A stretch of DNA of 50,009 bases from CAZPMO01 sp964587515 (GCA_964587515.1 CAZPMO010000011.1:1-50009), one strand, 5' to 3'. Positions 1-7,807 are shown, counted from the first letter of the stretch. A program made the numbers and translations. The notes: generated from the letters alone by a model not told the origin.

Positions 1-119
1 TTACGTCAGTGAACGAAATTGAGAATTTGCAAAGGTCCCACAAGGGGAGAGGGATTCTTTTTTCCATGCCCAGGTCCATTTGTAACCTGTAACCTCACAC
101 TTTACAAATTGACCGATGA

Positions 120-170
120 CCAGTTTCCCCCGGTTCGCCTTGCCTGCGCCGTCGAACCGGGGGAAACTGG
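120..170. repeat. Perfect 18-bp inverted repeat (hairpin)
   Basis: Arms at 120-137 (CCAGTTTCCCCCGGTTCG) and 153-170 are exact reverse complements around a 15-base loop (138-152). It lies 25 bases before the start codon of the cysteine hydrolase and just before its ribosome binding site, so it would form a very stable hairpin in the leader RNA. No T-run follows, so a simple intrinsic terminator is unlikely. A tandem 7-bp repeat TGTAACC x2 lies at 81-94. Roles considered are a regulator operator, a leader structure, or a dispersed palindromic element. Confidence 0.85.
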
Positions 171-195
171 ACCCATAATTTCAGGGAGAGACGAG

Positions 196-891
196 ATGGC
201 GAGGGATTTCGAGGACCATTGCTGGGCCGACGTGGTCAGCCCGGAGATACTGGAGACCTATCGGGATTACCGCCGCGATGTCTATGTCGGGCCGCGCCCG
301 GCGCTGCTGGCGATCGATCTCTACAACGTGGTCTATCGCGGCGGGGCGCATCCGCCGCACGAGATCACGCGCGACCATCCGAGCACCTGCGGCATGTACG
401 CCCACGCGGCGATCGAGCCGACCAGGAAGCTGTTCGCGGCGTGCCGCGCCGCCGGGCTGCCGGTGTTCTATACCACCGGGATTGTCGGGGCCTCGAAGGT
501 GCGCGCCACCAAACGGGTGCGCGGCGGCGAGGCGGCGGGCGACGATTACGGCATCTACGAGGCCTTCACGCCGGAAGCCGAGGACAAGGTGATCTACAAG
601 GAGCGGGCCAGCGGGTTTTACGGCACGCCGCTGGTGGCTTATCTGACGCAGCTCGGCATCGACAGTCTGATCGTGTGCGGCGAGAGCACGTCGGGCTGCG
701 TGCGCGCCTCGGTGGTCGACGGCTATTCGAACGGCTATCACATGACGGTGGTGGAGGAGTGCGTGTTCGATCGCAGCCCGCTGTCGCACAAGGTCAATCT
801 GTTCGATCTGCACCACAAATACGCCGACGTGATGATGCTCGACGAGGTGACGGCGCATCTCGCGGGGGGCGCCGCGCGCGCAGCCGAATAG
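196..891 (+). CDS. Isochorismatase-family cysteine hydrolase (N-carbamoylsarcosine/maleamate amidohydrolase-like)
   Basis: A 231-aa cytosolic hydrolase of the isochorismatase-like fold. The family triad is visible as Asp41 (in LLAIDLYNVV), Lys135 (VIYKERASGF) and Cys168 (STSGCVRASVVDG). The TSGCVRA context is like that of N-carbamoylsarcosine and maleamate amidohydrolases, so a small amide or carbamoyl substrate is likely, but the substrate cannot be fixed from sequence. The ATG at 196 is chosen because GGGAGA stands 7-12 bases upstream and homology starts after it; the frame is open further upstream, but across the 18-bp hairpin and without family features. The stop codon lies inside a tandem 23-bp duplication. 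No catabolic partner genes are adjacent, so it looks like a single-gene unit. Confidence 0.85.
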   Translation: MARDFEDHCWADVVSPEILETYRDYRRDVYVGPRPALLAIDLYNVVYRGGAHPPHEITRDHPSTCGMYAHAAIEPTRKLFAACRAAGLPVFYTTGIVGASKVRATKRVRGGEAAGDDYGIYEAFTPEAEDKVIYKERASGFYGTPLVAYLTQLGIDSLIVCGESTSGCVRASVVDGYSNGYHMTVVEECVFDRSPLSHKVNLFDLHHKYADVMMLDEVTAHLAGGAARAAE

Positions 892-927
892 GCGTCGGGA
901 AGAGAGCCGAATAGGCGTCGGGAAGAG
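882..927. repeat. 23-bp tandem duplication across a stop codon
   Basis: Positions 882-904 and 905-927 are identical 23-base units, and a degraded third start (GGAATAGGCG) follows at 931-940. The first unit contains the TAG stop (889-891) of the cysteine hydrolase gene. A recent slippage or duplication event is likely. A 26-bp tandem duplication with similar placement occurs after rnj. Confidence 0.9.
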
Positions 928-1023
928 AACGGAATAGGCGCGGCGAAAACCGCGCGCAGAGTTGTTGGAAACCGGTCCCGGGGGGACGGGGCGGGCGCGC
1001 CCCGCGAGCCCCTGGGAACCGGA

Positions 1024-1431
1024 TCAGATCATCACGGCGACGATCAGGAAGGTCGATGCGACGGCGGCCATGGCGCTGCCGAAGTTCACGCGGCGCTGGA
1101 TTCGGATGGCGCGGTCGCGCCTGATTTCCAGCATGCGCGAGGCAAGTCTCGCGGTCTCGATCGCGGCGCGGCGGTCTTCACGCTCGCGCAGTTCCGTCTC
1201 CAGCATTTCGACGCGCCGGGTAATCACCTGGCGGAGCTGGTTAGGATCCATTTCACGGAGTTTTTCGAAACCGATTCTGATTTCGTCGTTCAGCGTTTCC
1301 TCGGTCAGCGCTTCGGCTGTTTCCGTGGCGTCGGATATCGGGGGTTCGTCGCCGTCCTCGGCCGGCAAGCCGAGCAGTTCCGGTGGCATGGCGAGTGGCT
1401 GGGCGGCATATTCCGCCGTGGCTGGGGTCAT
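1024..1431 (-). CDS. Small protein with charged helix and C-terminal membrane anchor, unknown function
   Basis: A 135-aa protein I do not recognise. Its N-terminal half is acidic and Pro/Ala-rich. The middle is a highly charged, probably coiled-coil helix (roughly residues 62-112, rich in Arg and Glu). The last ~18 residues (SAMAAVASTFLIVAVMI) form one hydrophobic segment ending at the C-terminus, as in a tail-anchored protein facing the cytoplasm. The ATG at 1431 is chosen because AGGAG lies about 8 bases upstream; a longer TTG-started reading back to 1515 has no such site. An 8-bp inverted repeat lies upstream at 1496-1515. It is a monocistronic unit on the minus strand between unrelated genes. 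Confidence 0.6.
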   Translation of the reverse strand: MTPATAEYAAQPLAMPPELLGLPAEDGDEPPISDATETAEALTEETLNDEIRIGFEKLREMDPNQLRQVITRRVEMLETELREREDRRAAIETARLASRMLEIRRDRAIRIQRRVNFGSAMAAVASTFLIVAVMI

Positions 1432-1495
1432 GTCGAAATCTCCTGTCGTCCTGGTCCTATCGACCGGAATATCCCATGCATGAATCGTGCCAACT

Positions 1496-1515
1496 TTGAA
1501 ATCGTTTGATTTCAA
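1496..1515. promoter_or_regulatory. Palindrome TTGAAATC-N4-GATTTCAA, possible operator
   Basis: A perfect 8-bp inverted repeat with a 4-base centre lies 65-84 bases upstream of the start of the minus-strand small membrane protein. The symmetry is typical of a dimeric repressor site; a cruciform without function is the alternative. No regulator can be named. Confidence 0.4.
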
Positions 1516-1609
1516 TGGCTTAAGCGCGTCTCGCTCCTCGGAAACCGCACTAGTGGGGAAGTCCTGCCGGGAAATTCCTGCCTAACCGGGCGGTTTTTGT
1601 CCCTGGGGA

Positions 1610-2413
1610 TCAGGCGTCGCGGAAGACCGGGTCGCGCTTGTCCAGCATGGCCGAAACCGCCTCCAGATGATCCTCGGTCGAATGGCAGATCGCCTGCAGC
1701 GCCGCGCAATTGTCGAGAAAATCGTGCAAACCGGCGCTAAGAGACTGACGCAAAAGAGATTTCAGCATTCTGGCCGTGATCGGCGGACGCGAGGCGATGA
1801 GTTGCGCGAGTTCATCGACGCGGGGCGCGAGCGCGTCCTCGTCGACGCATTCCAGGGCCATGCCGATTTCGGCCGCCTCGGCGCCGTCGACGATGCGGCC
1901 GGTGAAAATCAACTCGGCCGCCCGTTGCAGCCCGACCCGGCGCGGCAGAATCCAGGCGCCGCCGTCGCCCGGGATAATGCCGACATTGATGAAGGTCTCG
2001 CCGAACTTCGCGCGCGTCGAGCAGATCACCACGTCGCAATAGAGCGCGAGGTCGCAGCCGGCGCCGATGGCCGGCCCCTGGACGGCCGCGATCGAGGGGA
2101 TGTCGAGACCATAGAGCGCCTTGGGAACACGCTGAATGCCCTCGATGTAGCCGCGCCGCGCGCCGGCCGGGCCGCCGCCGAAGATGCCCTTCTTGTCGCG
2201 CATGTCCTTGATGTTGCCGCCGGCGGAAAAGGCCGAGCCCTCGGCCGACAGCACCAGCACGCGGGCGTCGGTGCTGGCCTGCGCCCGACCCAGCGCGTCG
2301 ACGATTTCGGATGTAAAATCGTCATCCGAATAGGCGTTGCGGATGTCGTGGCGGTCCAGCACCAGCCGCGCGATACCGTCCTCGATGCTGAATTTGATGT
2401 TTTGATAGTCCAT
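1610..2413 (-). CDS. Enoyl-CoA hydratase/isomerase (crotonase) family protein
   Basis: A 267-aa crotonase-fold protein acting on an acyl-CoA thioester in the cytoplasm. The oxyanion-hole segments are present: SAFSAGGNIKDM (about residues 60-71) and the GPAIGAGCDLAL loop (113-124). Aligned by motif with classical enoyl-CoA hydratase, the two catalytic glutamates are not conserved: the first is Asp121 and the second is Phe141 (GETFINVGIIPGDGG), with Asp150 in the following loop. It is therefore probably an isomerase or another crotonase subtype rather than a standard hydratase. The ATG at 2413 has AGGGAG a little upstream. It is divergent from nnr, and the shared promoter region holds two 14-bp direct repeats. 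Confidence 0.85.
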   Translation of the reverse strand: MDYQNIKFSIEDGIARLVLDRHDIRNAYSDDDFTSEIVDALGRAQASTDARVLVLSAEGSAFSAGGNIKDMRDKKGIFGGGPAGARRGYIEGIQRVPKALYGLDIPSIAAVQGPAIGAGCDLALYCDVVICSTRAKFGETFINVGIIPGDGGAWILPRRVGLQRAAELIFTGRIVDGAEAAEIGMALECVDEDALAPRVDELAQLIASRPPITARMLKSLLRQSLSAGLHDFLDNCAALQAICHSTEDHLEAVSAMLDKRDPVFRDA

Positions 2414-2474
2414 GGGCCGTGCTCCCTGTTACGGCGTGAATGTGGCGGCACTGTTCCGGGGCGCGCTGGTTTAT

Positions 2475-2513
2475 GTCAAGGCGCGACATTCGCGGGGTCG
2501 TCAAGGCGCGACA
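2475..2513. repeat. Two 14-bp direct repeats in the crotonase/nnr divergent promoter
   Basis: GTCAAGGCGCGACA occurs at 2475-2488 and again at 2500-2513, a 25-bp period. On the minus strand each copy contains TTGAC, so they could be duplicated -35 elements for the crotonase gene or paired regulator sites; a chance duplication is also possible. Confidence 0.45.
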
Positions 2514-2562
2514 ATCAGGCCGCGTCGCGCTATCCTCCGAGCTCCGAATTTGTGGAGGGGGC

Positions 2563-4053
2563 ATGGCGGGATTGTCGCCCGAGAAAGCCTGCGCGCTGCT
2601 GGACGTGGACGAGATGGCCCGCGCCGACGCGGCCGCGATCGAGGCCGGAACCAGCGGCGCGGCGCTGATGGAAGCCGCCGGGGCGGCGGTCGCGGCGCAG
2701 ATACGCGGCCGTTGGGCGAGCCGCCCGGTGGCGATCCTGTGCGGTCCCGGCAATAACGGCGGCGACGGCTTCGTGGTCGCCCGGCTGCTGTCGGAGGCGG
2801 GTTGGCCGGTGACCGTGGCGTTGCTGGGCGATCGCGATGCGCTCAAGGGCGACGCCAGGCTCAATGCCGATCGCTGGGCCGGGGACGTCGCACCCCTTGA
2901 GCCCAACGTCCTGAACGGCGCCGATCTGGTGGTCGACGCCATATTCGGGGCCGGGCTGGCGCGTCCGCCGGAAGGCGCCGCGCGCGATGTGATCGAGGCG
3001 ATCAACGAGGGCGAGGCGCCCTGCGTCGCCGTCGACATGCCCAGCGGCGTGCACGGCGATACCGGCGCGGTCCTCGGCGCCGCGCCCAAAGCCCGGGTGA
3101 GCGTGACGTTCTTTCGCTGCAAGCCGGGTCACGTGTTGCTGCCGGGCCGCGACCACGCGGGCGAGGTGGTGGTTGCCGATATCGGTATCCCGGACGGGGT
3201 TTTGGAGGACATCGACCCGCACACCTTCGAGAACCGGCCGCCGCTGTGGCTCGCGCGCTATCCATGGCCGCGGCTGAGCGATCACAAATATAGCCGCGGC
3301 CACGCGCTGATCGCCGGCGGCGCGGAGATGACCGGCGCGGCGCGGCTGGCTGCGCGCGGCGCGATGCGGGTGGGCGCCGGCATGGTCACTGTCGCCTGCC
3401 ACCCCGAGGTGCTGCTGATTTATGCCGCCGACCAGGCCGGCGTGCTGACCCGGCCGGTCTCCAACGCCGATGAATTCCAGGCCCTGCTGGCCGACGAGCG
3501 CAAGAACGCGGTTCTGGTGGGACCCGGCGGCGGGGTCGGACGCACGACGCGGGACATGGCGCTGGCCGCGCTCGAATCAGGCAAGGCGGTGGTGCTCGAC
3601 GCCGATGCGCTGACCGTGTTCGCCGACGACCCGAAAACGCTGCTGGCCGCGACCGCCGGCAAGCGCTGCCTGCTGACCCCGCATGAAGGCGAGTTTCGCC
3701 GGATATTCAAGCATGTGGGCGACAAGCTGAGCCGGGTCCGCGCCGCGGCCGCGGATTGCGGCGCGACCGTGCTGCTAAAGGGGGCCGATACGGTGATCGC
3801 GGGACCCGGCGGGCGGGCCGCGATCAACGGCAACGCGCCGCCGGAGCTTGCCACCGCCGGGGCGGGAGATGTGCTGGCGGGCTTCGCGCTCGGGTTGCTG
3901 GCGCAGGGCGTGGGGCCGTTCGACGCGGGGTGCGCGGCGGCCTGGCTGCACGGCGAGGCGGCGCGCGCGGTGGGACCGGGGCTGATCAGCGAAGATCTGC
4001 CCGATTCCCTGCCGCCGGTGCTGCGCAACCTCAAATCGATGGCGGCGCGCTGA
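2563..4053 (+). CDS. nnr: Bifunctional NAD(P)HX epimerase / ADP-dependent NAD(P)HX dehydratase
   Basis: A 496-aa fusion that repairs hydrated NADH and NADPH. The N-terminal YjeF-N epimerase domain (about 1-215) carries CGPGNNGGDG near residue 60 and DMPSGVHGDTG near 158. The C-terminal ribokinase-like dehydratase domain (about 225-490) carries GPGGGVGR and ends with the TAGAGDVLAG nucleotide and catalytic motif near residue 431. Length fits the usual ~500 aa. The ATG at 2563 follows GGAGGGGG; the frame is open further upstream but without homology. In many alphaproteobacteria this gene precedes glnB/glnA; here an orphan small gene follows. Confidence 0.93.
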   Translation: MAGLSPEKACALLDVDEMARADAAAIEAGTSGAALMEAAGAAVAAQIRGRWASRPVAILCGPGNNGGDGFVVARLLSEAGWPVTVALLGDRDALKGDARLNADRWAGDVAPLEPNVLNGADLVVDAIFGAGLARPPEGAARDVIEAINEGEAPCVAVDMPSGVHGDTGAVLGAAPKARVSVTFFRCKPGHVLLPGRDHAGEVVVADIGIPDGVLEDIDPHTFENRPPLWLARYPWPRLSDHKYSRGHALIAGGAEMTGAARLAARGAMRVGAGMVTVACHPEVLLIYAADQAGVLTRPVSNADEFQALLADERKNAVLVGPGGGVGRTTRDMALAALESGKAVVLDADALTVFADDPKTLLAATAGKRCLLTPHEGEFRRIFKHVGDKLSRVRAAAADCGATVLLKGADTVIAGPGGRAAINGNAPPELATAGAGDVLAGFALGLLAQGVGPFDAGCAAAWLHGEAARAVGPGLISEDLPDSLPPVLRNLKSMAAR

Positions 4054-4210
4054 AGTCCCAAAATTCGCCGCGCCGCGCTTCGCCCAGCAAAAGATTGTGC
4101 TTTTTTTCCAATCCTTTACCGGAAATTAATGGAACCGTCGTTCAATGTAATTGTTCGGACATTTGTTTGCGTAGTGCAATCGTCCGCTGAGTAGGTGAGG
4201 GACAGCCGTT

Positions 4211-4540
4211 ATGGGCTGGTTCGGAAACAGTAGTGCGGCGCGCGTGTTAACCGGAAAATCGGGGAAGCGGGGCAAGCTGCTCGCGGCGGTGACGCCCGGT
4301 TCCACGTTTCGTCGGGTGCATGCCGACCGGCTTGAGGAAACGGCGAAGGTCCTCGCGATCGCGAAGGACCCGTATGGAATTCCCCATGTCCGTTTCCATG
4401 TGAGTTTCCGGCGTCCGAACCGCAATTTCTTCGATGGCGGGGCGCGCATGCTGGCCCTCGAATCCTTCGCCGATCACTATTCCGAGGAAGTGCCCGAGCC
4501 CATCGGGCCGGTTCAGCCCGAGCCCGAGCCGGCGGTCTGA
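4211..4540 (+). CDS. Hypothetical 109-aa protein
   Basis: A small cytosolic protein of unknown function, with no signal peptide or membrane segment. The N-terminus is basic (SGKRGK), the centre resembles a short beta-rich fold (ETAKVLAIAKDPYGIPHVRFHV), and the C-terminus is a Pro/Glu repeat tail (PEPIGPVQPEPEPAV). The ATG is preceded by GTGAGGGA. Its 3' end overlaps the convergent Lrp gene by 28 bases. The 157-base gap before it is AT-richer than its surroundings and probably holds its promoter, with no clear -35/-10 pair. A short conserved alphaproteobacterial protein is possible, but I do not recognise a family. Confidence 0.6.
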   Translation: MGWFGNSSAARVLTGKSGKRGKLLAAVTPGSTFRRVHADRLEETAKVLAIAKDPYGIPHVRFHVSFRRPNRNFFDGGARMLALESFADHYSEEVPEPIGPVQPEPEPAV

Positions 4541-5016
4541 GACACCGGCGCCAACGGCAGCGCCGTTCCATATTTCACCTGATTGAGCGCAAAACTGGAT
4601 TTGATGCTGGCAACCCCCGGCACTCGGGTCAGGCTGTCCTTCAGGAATTTCTCATAGGCCGCGATGTCGGAGACGACGATCCGCAGCAAATAGTCCGAAT
4701 CGCCGGTCATCAGATAGCATTCCATGACCTCCGGGCGGGCCAGGATGGTGCTTTCAAAGGCTTCCAGCGCGCTTTCCACCTGGCGTTCGAGCGTAACCTG
4801 CACGAACACGCTGATCGGTAGCCCGACGGACGCCGGTTCCAGCAGGGTCGCGAATCGCTTGATCACGCCCGATGCTTCGAGTTCGCGGACCCGTCGCAGG
4901 CAGGGCGACGGCGACAGGCCGACCTCGCGCGCAAGGTCGGCGTTGGAAATCCGGGCATTGTCCTGAAGCCGCTCCAGGATTTGCCGATCAATCTCATCTA
5001 TCCCATATATTGGCAT
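4513..5016 (-). CDS. Lrp/AsnC family transcriptional regulator
   Basis: A 167-aa regulator. An N-terminal winged helix-turn-helix (about residues 5-62, with IDRQILERLQDNARISNADLA) is followed by a RAM/ligand-sensing domain (about 70-155) with the typical VMECYLMTGDSDYLLRIVV core. The tail SQTAGSGSG is probably disordered. It is transcribed divergently from the E1/transketolase-like gene with 133 bases between, a layout typical of a local amino-acid-responsive regulator controlling its neighbour. A Lrp gene (mdeR) next to an E1 gene (mdeB) is known from pseudomonad methionine catabolism, so the ligand may be an amino acid whose 2-oxo acid feeds the E1; that is inference. Confidence 0.9.
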   Translation of the reverse strand: MPIYGIDEIDRQILERLQDNARISNADLAREVGLSPSPCLRRVRELEASGVIKRFATLLEPASVGLPISVFVQVTLERQVESALEAFESTILARPEVMECYLMTGDSDYLLRIVVSDIAAYEKFLKDSLTRVPGVASIKSSFALNQVKYGTALPLAPVSQTAGSGSG

Positions 5017-5051
5017 AATCTATCTCAAATAGACAAAAATTAGACCATTCA

Positions 5052-5087
5052 TTGCGAATATATGATTGTTGAACGACATCTTCGCAA
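5052..5087. promoter_or_regulatory. Spaced inverted repeat in the Lrp/E1 divergent promoter
   Basis: TTGCGAA at 5052-5058 and TTCGCAA at 5081-5087 are exact reverse complements, 29 bp apart, in the AT-rich centre of the intergenic region. Lrp/AsnC octamers wrap DNA at several helically phased sites, so this is a plausible operator for the adjacent regulator. A TATACT hexamer at 5110-5115 could be the -10 of the rightward gene, though no good -35 pairs with it. Confidence 0.4.
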
Positions 5088-5149
5088 GATAATAAATACC
5101 GGCCCCGCCTATACTCACCAGGTTCGCTGAACAGCGGGACGCTCCAGCC

Positions 5150-7558
5150 ATGGCCACGACGTCGAGCAATCTTTCTCTCGTTACGCCGCCTCCAGATCCG
5201 TCCGGCGGCGCGCCGGTCATTGATCCGGGCCGGCTCGCCTGCCTGCGCGCGCTGGAGCGCAAGGCGTTGTGGCTTTCGGCCTGGACGATCCATCACGCCA
5301 ACCATATTCGCCCGCGCCGCGACGGCCTCAAGGTCGGCGGCCACCAGGCCTCCAGCGCGTCGTTGGTCTCGATGATGGCGGCGCTCTATTTCGACGTGCT
5401 GCGGCCCGAGGACCGGGTAGCGGTGAAGCCGCATGCGGCGCCGGTGTTCCATGCCATTCAATATCTCCTGGGGCGGCTGGACCGAGATCGGCTGGAACGG
5501 TTTCGCGCCCTCGGTGGACTGCAATCCTATCCCTCGCGGACCAAGGATCCGGACGATGTGGATATCTCGACCGGTTCGGTCGGGCTCGGCGTCGCCCATA
5601 CGGTATTTTCCTCGCTGGCCCAGGACTATGTCCGGATGAAGGCGCTTGCGCCGGCCGACCCGCCGAGCGGCCGGATGATCGCGCTGGTCGGGGACGCGGA
5701 ACTTGACGAGGGCAATATCTTCGAGGCCCTGCTGGAAGGCTGGAAAAAAGACGTCCGCAATGTCTGGTGGGTGATCGACTATAACCGCCAGAGTCTGGAT
5801 TCGGTGATATCCGACCGGCTGTTCGGGCAGATCGACGAACTGTTCCGCACCATGGGTTGGCGGGTGCAGACCATGAAATACGGCAAACTGCTGGAACGCG
5901 CTTTTATCGCGCCGGGCGGCGAGGCGCTGCGCGACTGGATCGACAACTGCCCCAACTCGCTGTATTCGGCGCTCACATACAAGGGCGGCGCGGGATGGCG
6001 AGAGCATCTGAAGCGCGACCTCGGGACGAGTTCGGGCATCAAGGCGCTGCTCGACGATCACGACGACGCGGCGCTACAGGCCTTGATGACCAATCTCGGC
6101 GGCAACGATCTCGAGACGGCCCTGGAAGCCTTCCACGGCGTCGAGGACGATACCCCGACCTGTTTCATTGGATACACCGTGAAGGGATTCGGCCTGCCGT
6201 TCGCGGGCCACAAGGACAATCATTCGGGGCTGATGAACGTAGACCAGATGGCGGCGTTCAAGGCCGCGATGGCAATCGCCGACGGCGAGGAATGGGACCG
6301 TTTCGCGGGCCTCGACGTGGCGGAGGACGACCTCCAGAAATTCCTCGACGAGGTCCCGTTCGCCGGCCGCTACCCGAGGCGCCACTTCGCGCCCCGTATA
6401 GAAATTCCGGAGAAATTCGAAGTCCCGGCCGGCGATATGCTCTCGACACAGGAGGGATTCGGTCGGATTCTCAACGATATCTCCCGATCCGACGATGAAT
6501 TGGCGCGCCGCATCGTGACCACATCGCCCGACGTCACGGTGTCCACCAATCTCGGTGCCTGGGTCAACCGGCGGGGAATATTCAATCGCAGCGAATCGAC
6601 CGACACCTTCGCCGAAGAGAACGTGGTCTCGGCTCAAAAATGGGAAATGTCGCCGGCCGGTCAGCATATCGAACTCGGTATTGCCGAAAATAATTTGTTC
6701 CTGATGCTGTCGGCGCTTGGGCTATCGGGCTCGATGTTCGGTGCGCGCCTGTTGCCGATCGGGACGATCTACGATCCGTTCATCCGACGCGGCCTCGATG
6801 CCCTGCATTACGGCTGCTATCAGGAATCTCGCTATATGCTGGTGGCGACCCCGTCGGGGATAACGCTGGCGCCGGAAGGCGGCGCCCATCAGTCACAGGA
6901 AACCCCTCTGATCACCCTTGGGCAGACCGGCATGACCGCGTTCGAACCCGGCTTTGTCGACGAGCTGGCGGCGATCATGCGGTGGGGCTTCGAGCATATG
7001 CAGGCCGACGACGGCGGCTCGGTCTGTCTCAGGCTTTCGACGCGCCCGGCGCCGCAACCGGAGCGCACGCTCGACGGGGCCTTGACCGACGACGTGATCG
7101 CCGGCGGCTATTGGTTGCGCCCGCCGGCCGGTAACGCGGAACTGATCATCGCCTATGCCGGGGCGGTCGCCCAAGAGGCGCTTGAGGCGCATGCCCAGAT
7201 TCTGGAGGATATTCCCGGCGCCGGGCTGCTCGCCGTCACGTCGGCCGACCGGTTGCACGCGGACTGGCTGGCGGCGCGGCGCGCGCGCGTGTCGGGCGCG
7301 GTCTCGACCACCGCCCATGTGGAGCGCCTGCTGGCGGGCATCGCCGCCGACGCGGCCCTGGTCACGGTGCTCGACGGCCACCCGGCGACGCTGTCTTGGC
7401 TGGGTTCGGTGGCCGGCCATCGCATCTATCCTCTGGGCGTCGACAGGTTCGGCCAGTCGGGCGACATACCCGATCTCTATCGTGAATACGACATTGATGC
7501 CGAAGCGATTCTCGACGCCGCCGCACGCGCCTGCGTCCGCCGGAGGTTCCTTCTCTAG
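5150..7558 (+). CDS. Homodimeric-type 2-oxoacid dehydrogenase E1 / transketolase-like protein (AceE/MdeB family)
   Basis: An 802-aa thiamine-diphosphate enzyme. The N-terminal TPP-binding domain has the GDAELDEG...VIDYNRQSLD block (about residues 181-217), the Mg/TPP motif of AceE-like E1 proteins. A transketolase-type pyrimidine domain (about 440-650) and a C-terminal domain follow. It is clearly shorter than enterobacterial AceE (~890 aa). No E2 or E3 gene is adjacent, so either it borrows E2/E3 encoded elsewhere or it acts as a stand-alone decarboxylase/transketolase. Divergent pairing with a Lrp regulator recalls mdeB (2-oxobutyrate dehydrogenase E1) of methionine degradation. Substrate is undetermined: pyruvate, 2-oxobutyrate or a branched 2-oxo acid. 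Confidence 0.87.
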   Translation: MATTSSNLSLVTPPPDPSGGAPVIDPGRLACLRALERKALWLSAWTIHHANHIRPRRDGLKVGGHQASSASLVSMMAALYFDVLRPEDRVAVKPHAAPVFHAIQYLLGRLDRDRLERFRALGGLQSYPSRTKDPDDVDISTGSVGLGVAHTVFSSLAQDYVRMKALAPADPPSGRMIALVGDAELDEGNIFEALLEGWKKDVRNVWWVIDYNRQSLDSVISDRLFGQIDELFRTMGWRVQTMKYGKLLERAFIAPGGEALRDWIDNCPNSLYSALTYKGGAGWREHLKRDLGTSSGIKALLDDHDDAALQALMTNLGGNDLETALEAFHGVEDDTPTCFIGYTVKGFGLPFAGHKDNHSGLMNVDQMAAFKAAMAIADGEEWDRFAGLDVAEDDLQKFLDEVPFAGRYPRRHFAPRIEIPEKFEVPAGDMLSTQEGFGRILNDISRSDDELARRIVTTSPDVTVSTNLGAWVNRRGIFNRSESTDTFAEENVVSAQKWEMSPAGQHIELGIAENNLFLMLSALGLSGSMFGARLLPIGTIYDPFIRRGLDALHYGCYQESRYMLVATPSGITLAPEGGAHQSQETPLITLGQTGMTAFEPGFVDELAAIMRWGFEHMQADDGGSVCLRLSTRPAPQPERTLDGALTDDVIAGGYWLRPPAGNAELIIAYAGAVAQEALEAHAQILEDIPGAGLLAVTSADRLHADWLAARRARVSGAVSTTAHVERLLAGIAADAALVTVLDGHPATLSWLGSVAGHRIYPLGVDRFGQSGDIPDLYREYDIDAEAILDAAARACVRRRFLL

Positions 7559-7655
7559 CCCTTGCTCCCGACCGGTCTCGAATATATATGTTTGCGCGGA
7601 CCGCAACTCTGTTGTAGACGGCGCGGGTTGACCCACCGTGCGCTCGACCGTTCGG

Positions 7656-7740
7656 GCGGGCGTGGTGGAACTGGTAGACACGCAGGTTTTAGGTACCTGT
7701 GACGAAAGTCGTGGGGGTTCAAGTCCCTCCGCCCGCACCA
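7656..7740 (+). tRNA. tRNA-Leu (anticodon UAG)
   Basis: An 85-nt gene with an encoded CCA end. The acceptor stem GCGGGCG pairs with CGCCCGC before the discriminator A and CCA (7738-7740). The anticodon stem CAGGT/ACCTG encloses the loop TTTAGGT, giving anticodon TAG. A class II variable arm (GACGAAAGTCGT) and the GGTTCAAGTCC T-arm are present. A possible promoter TTGCTC-17-TATATG lies at 7562-7590. Confidence 0.97.
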
Positions 7741-7807
7741 GCACGGGGTCCCGGAAAATACGTCGGCGCGAAACGAACACGAAACAAATAACCGTTAGAG
7801 ACACCGA

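Noticed and set aside
19..195. N-terminal extension of the cysteine hydrolase
   Set aside because: The frame is open, but it crosses the 18-bp hairpin, has no family similarity and is less well placed than the ATG at 196 with its ribosome binding site.
4994..6061. A 355-codon minus-strand frame overlapping the E1 gene and the Lrp start
   Set aside because: It runs through the divergent promoter and the well-supported E1 coding sequence; no recognisable domains.
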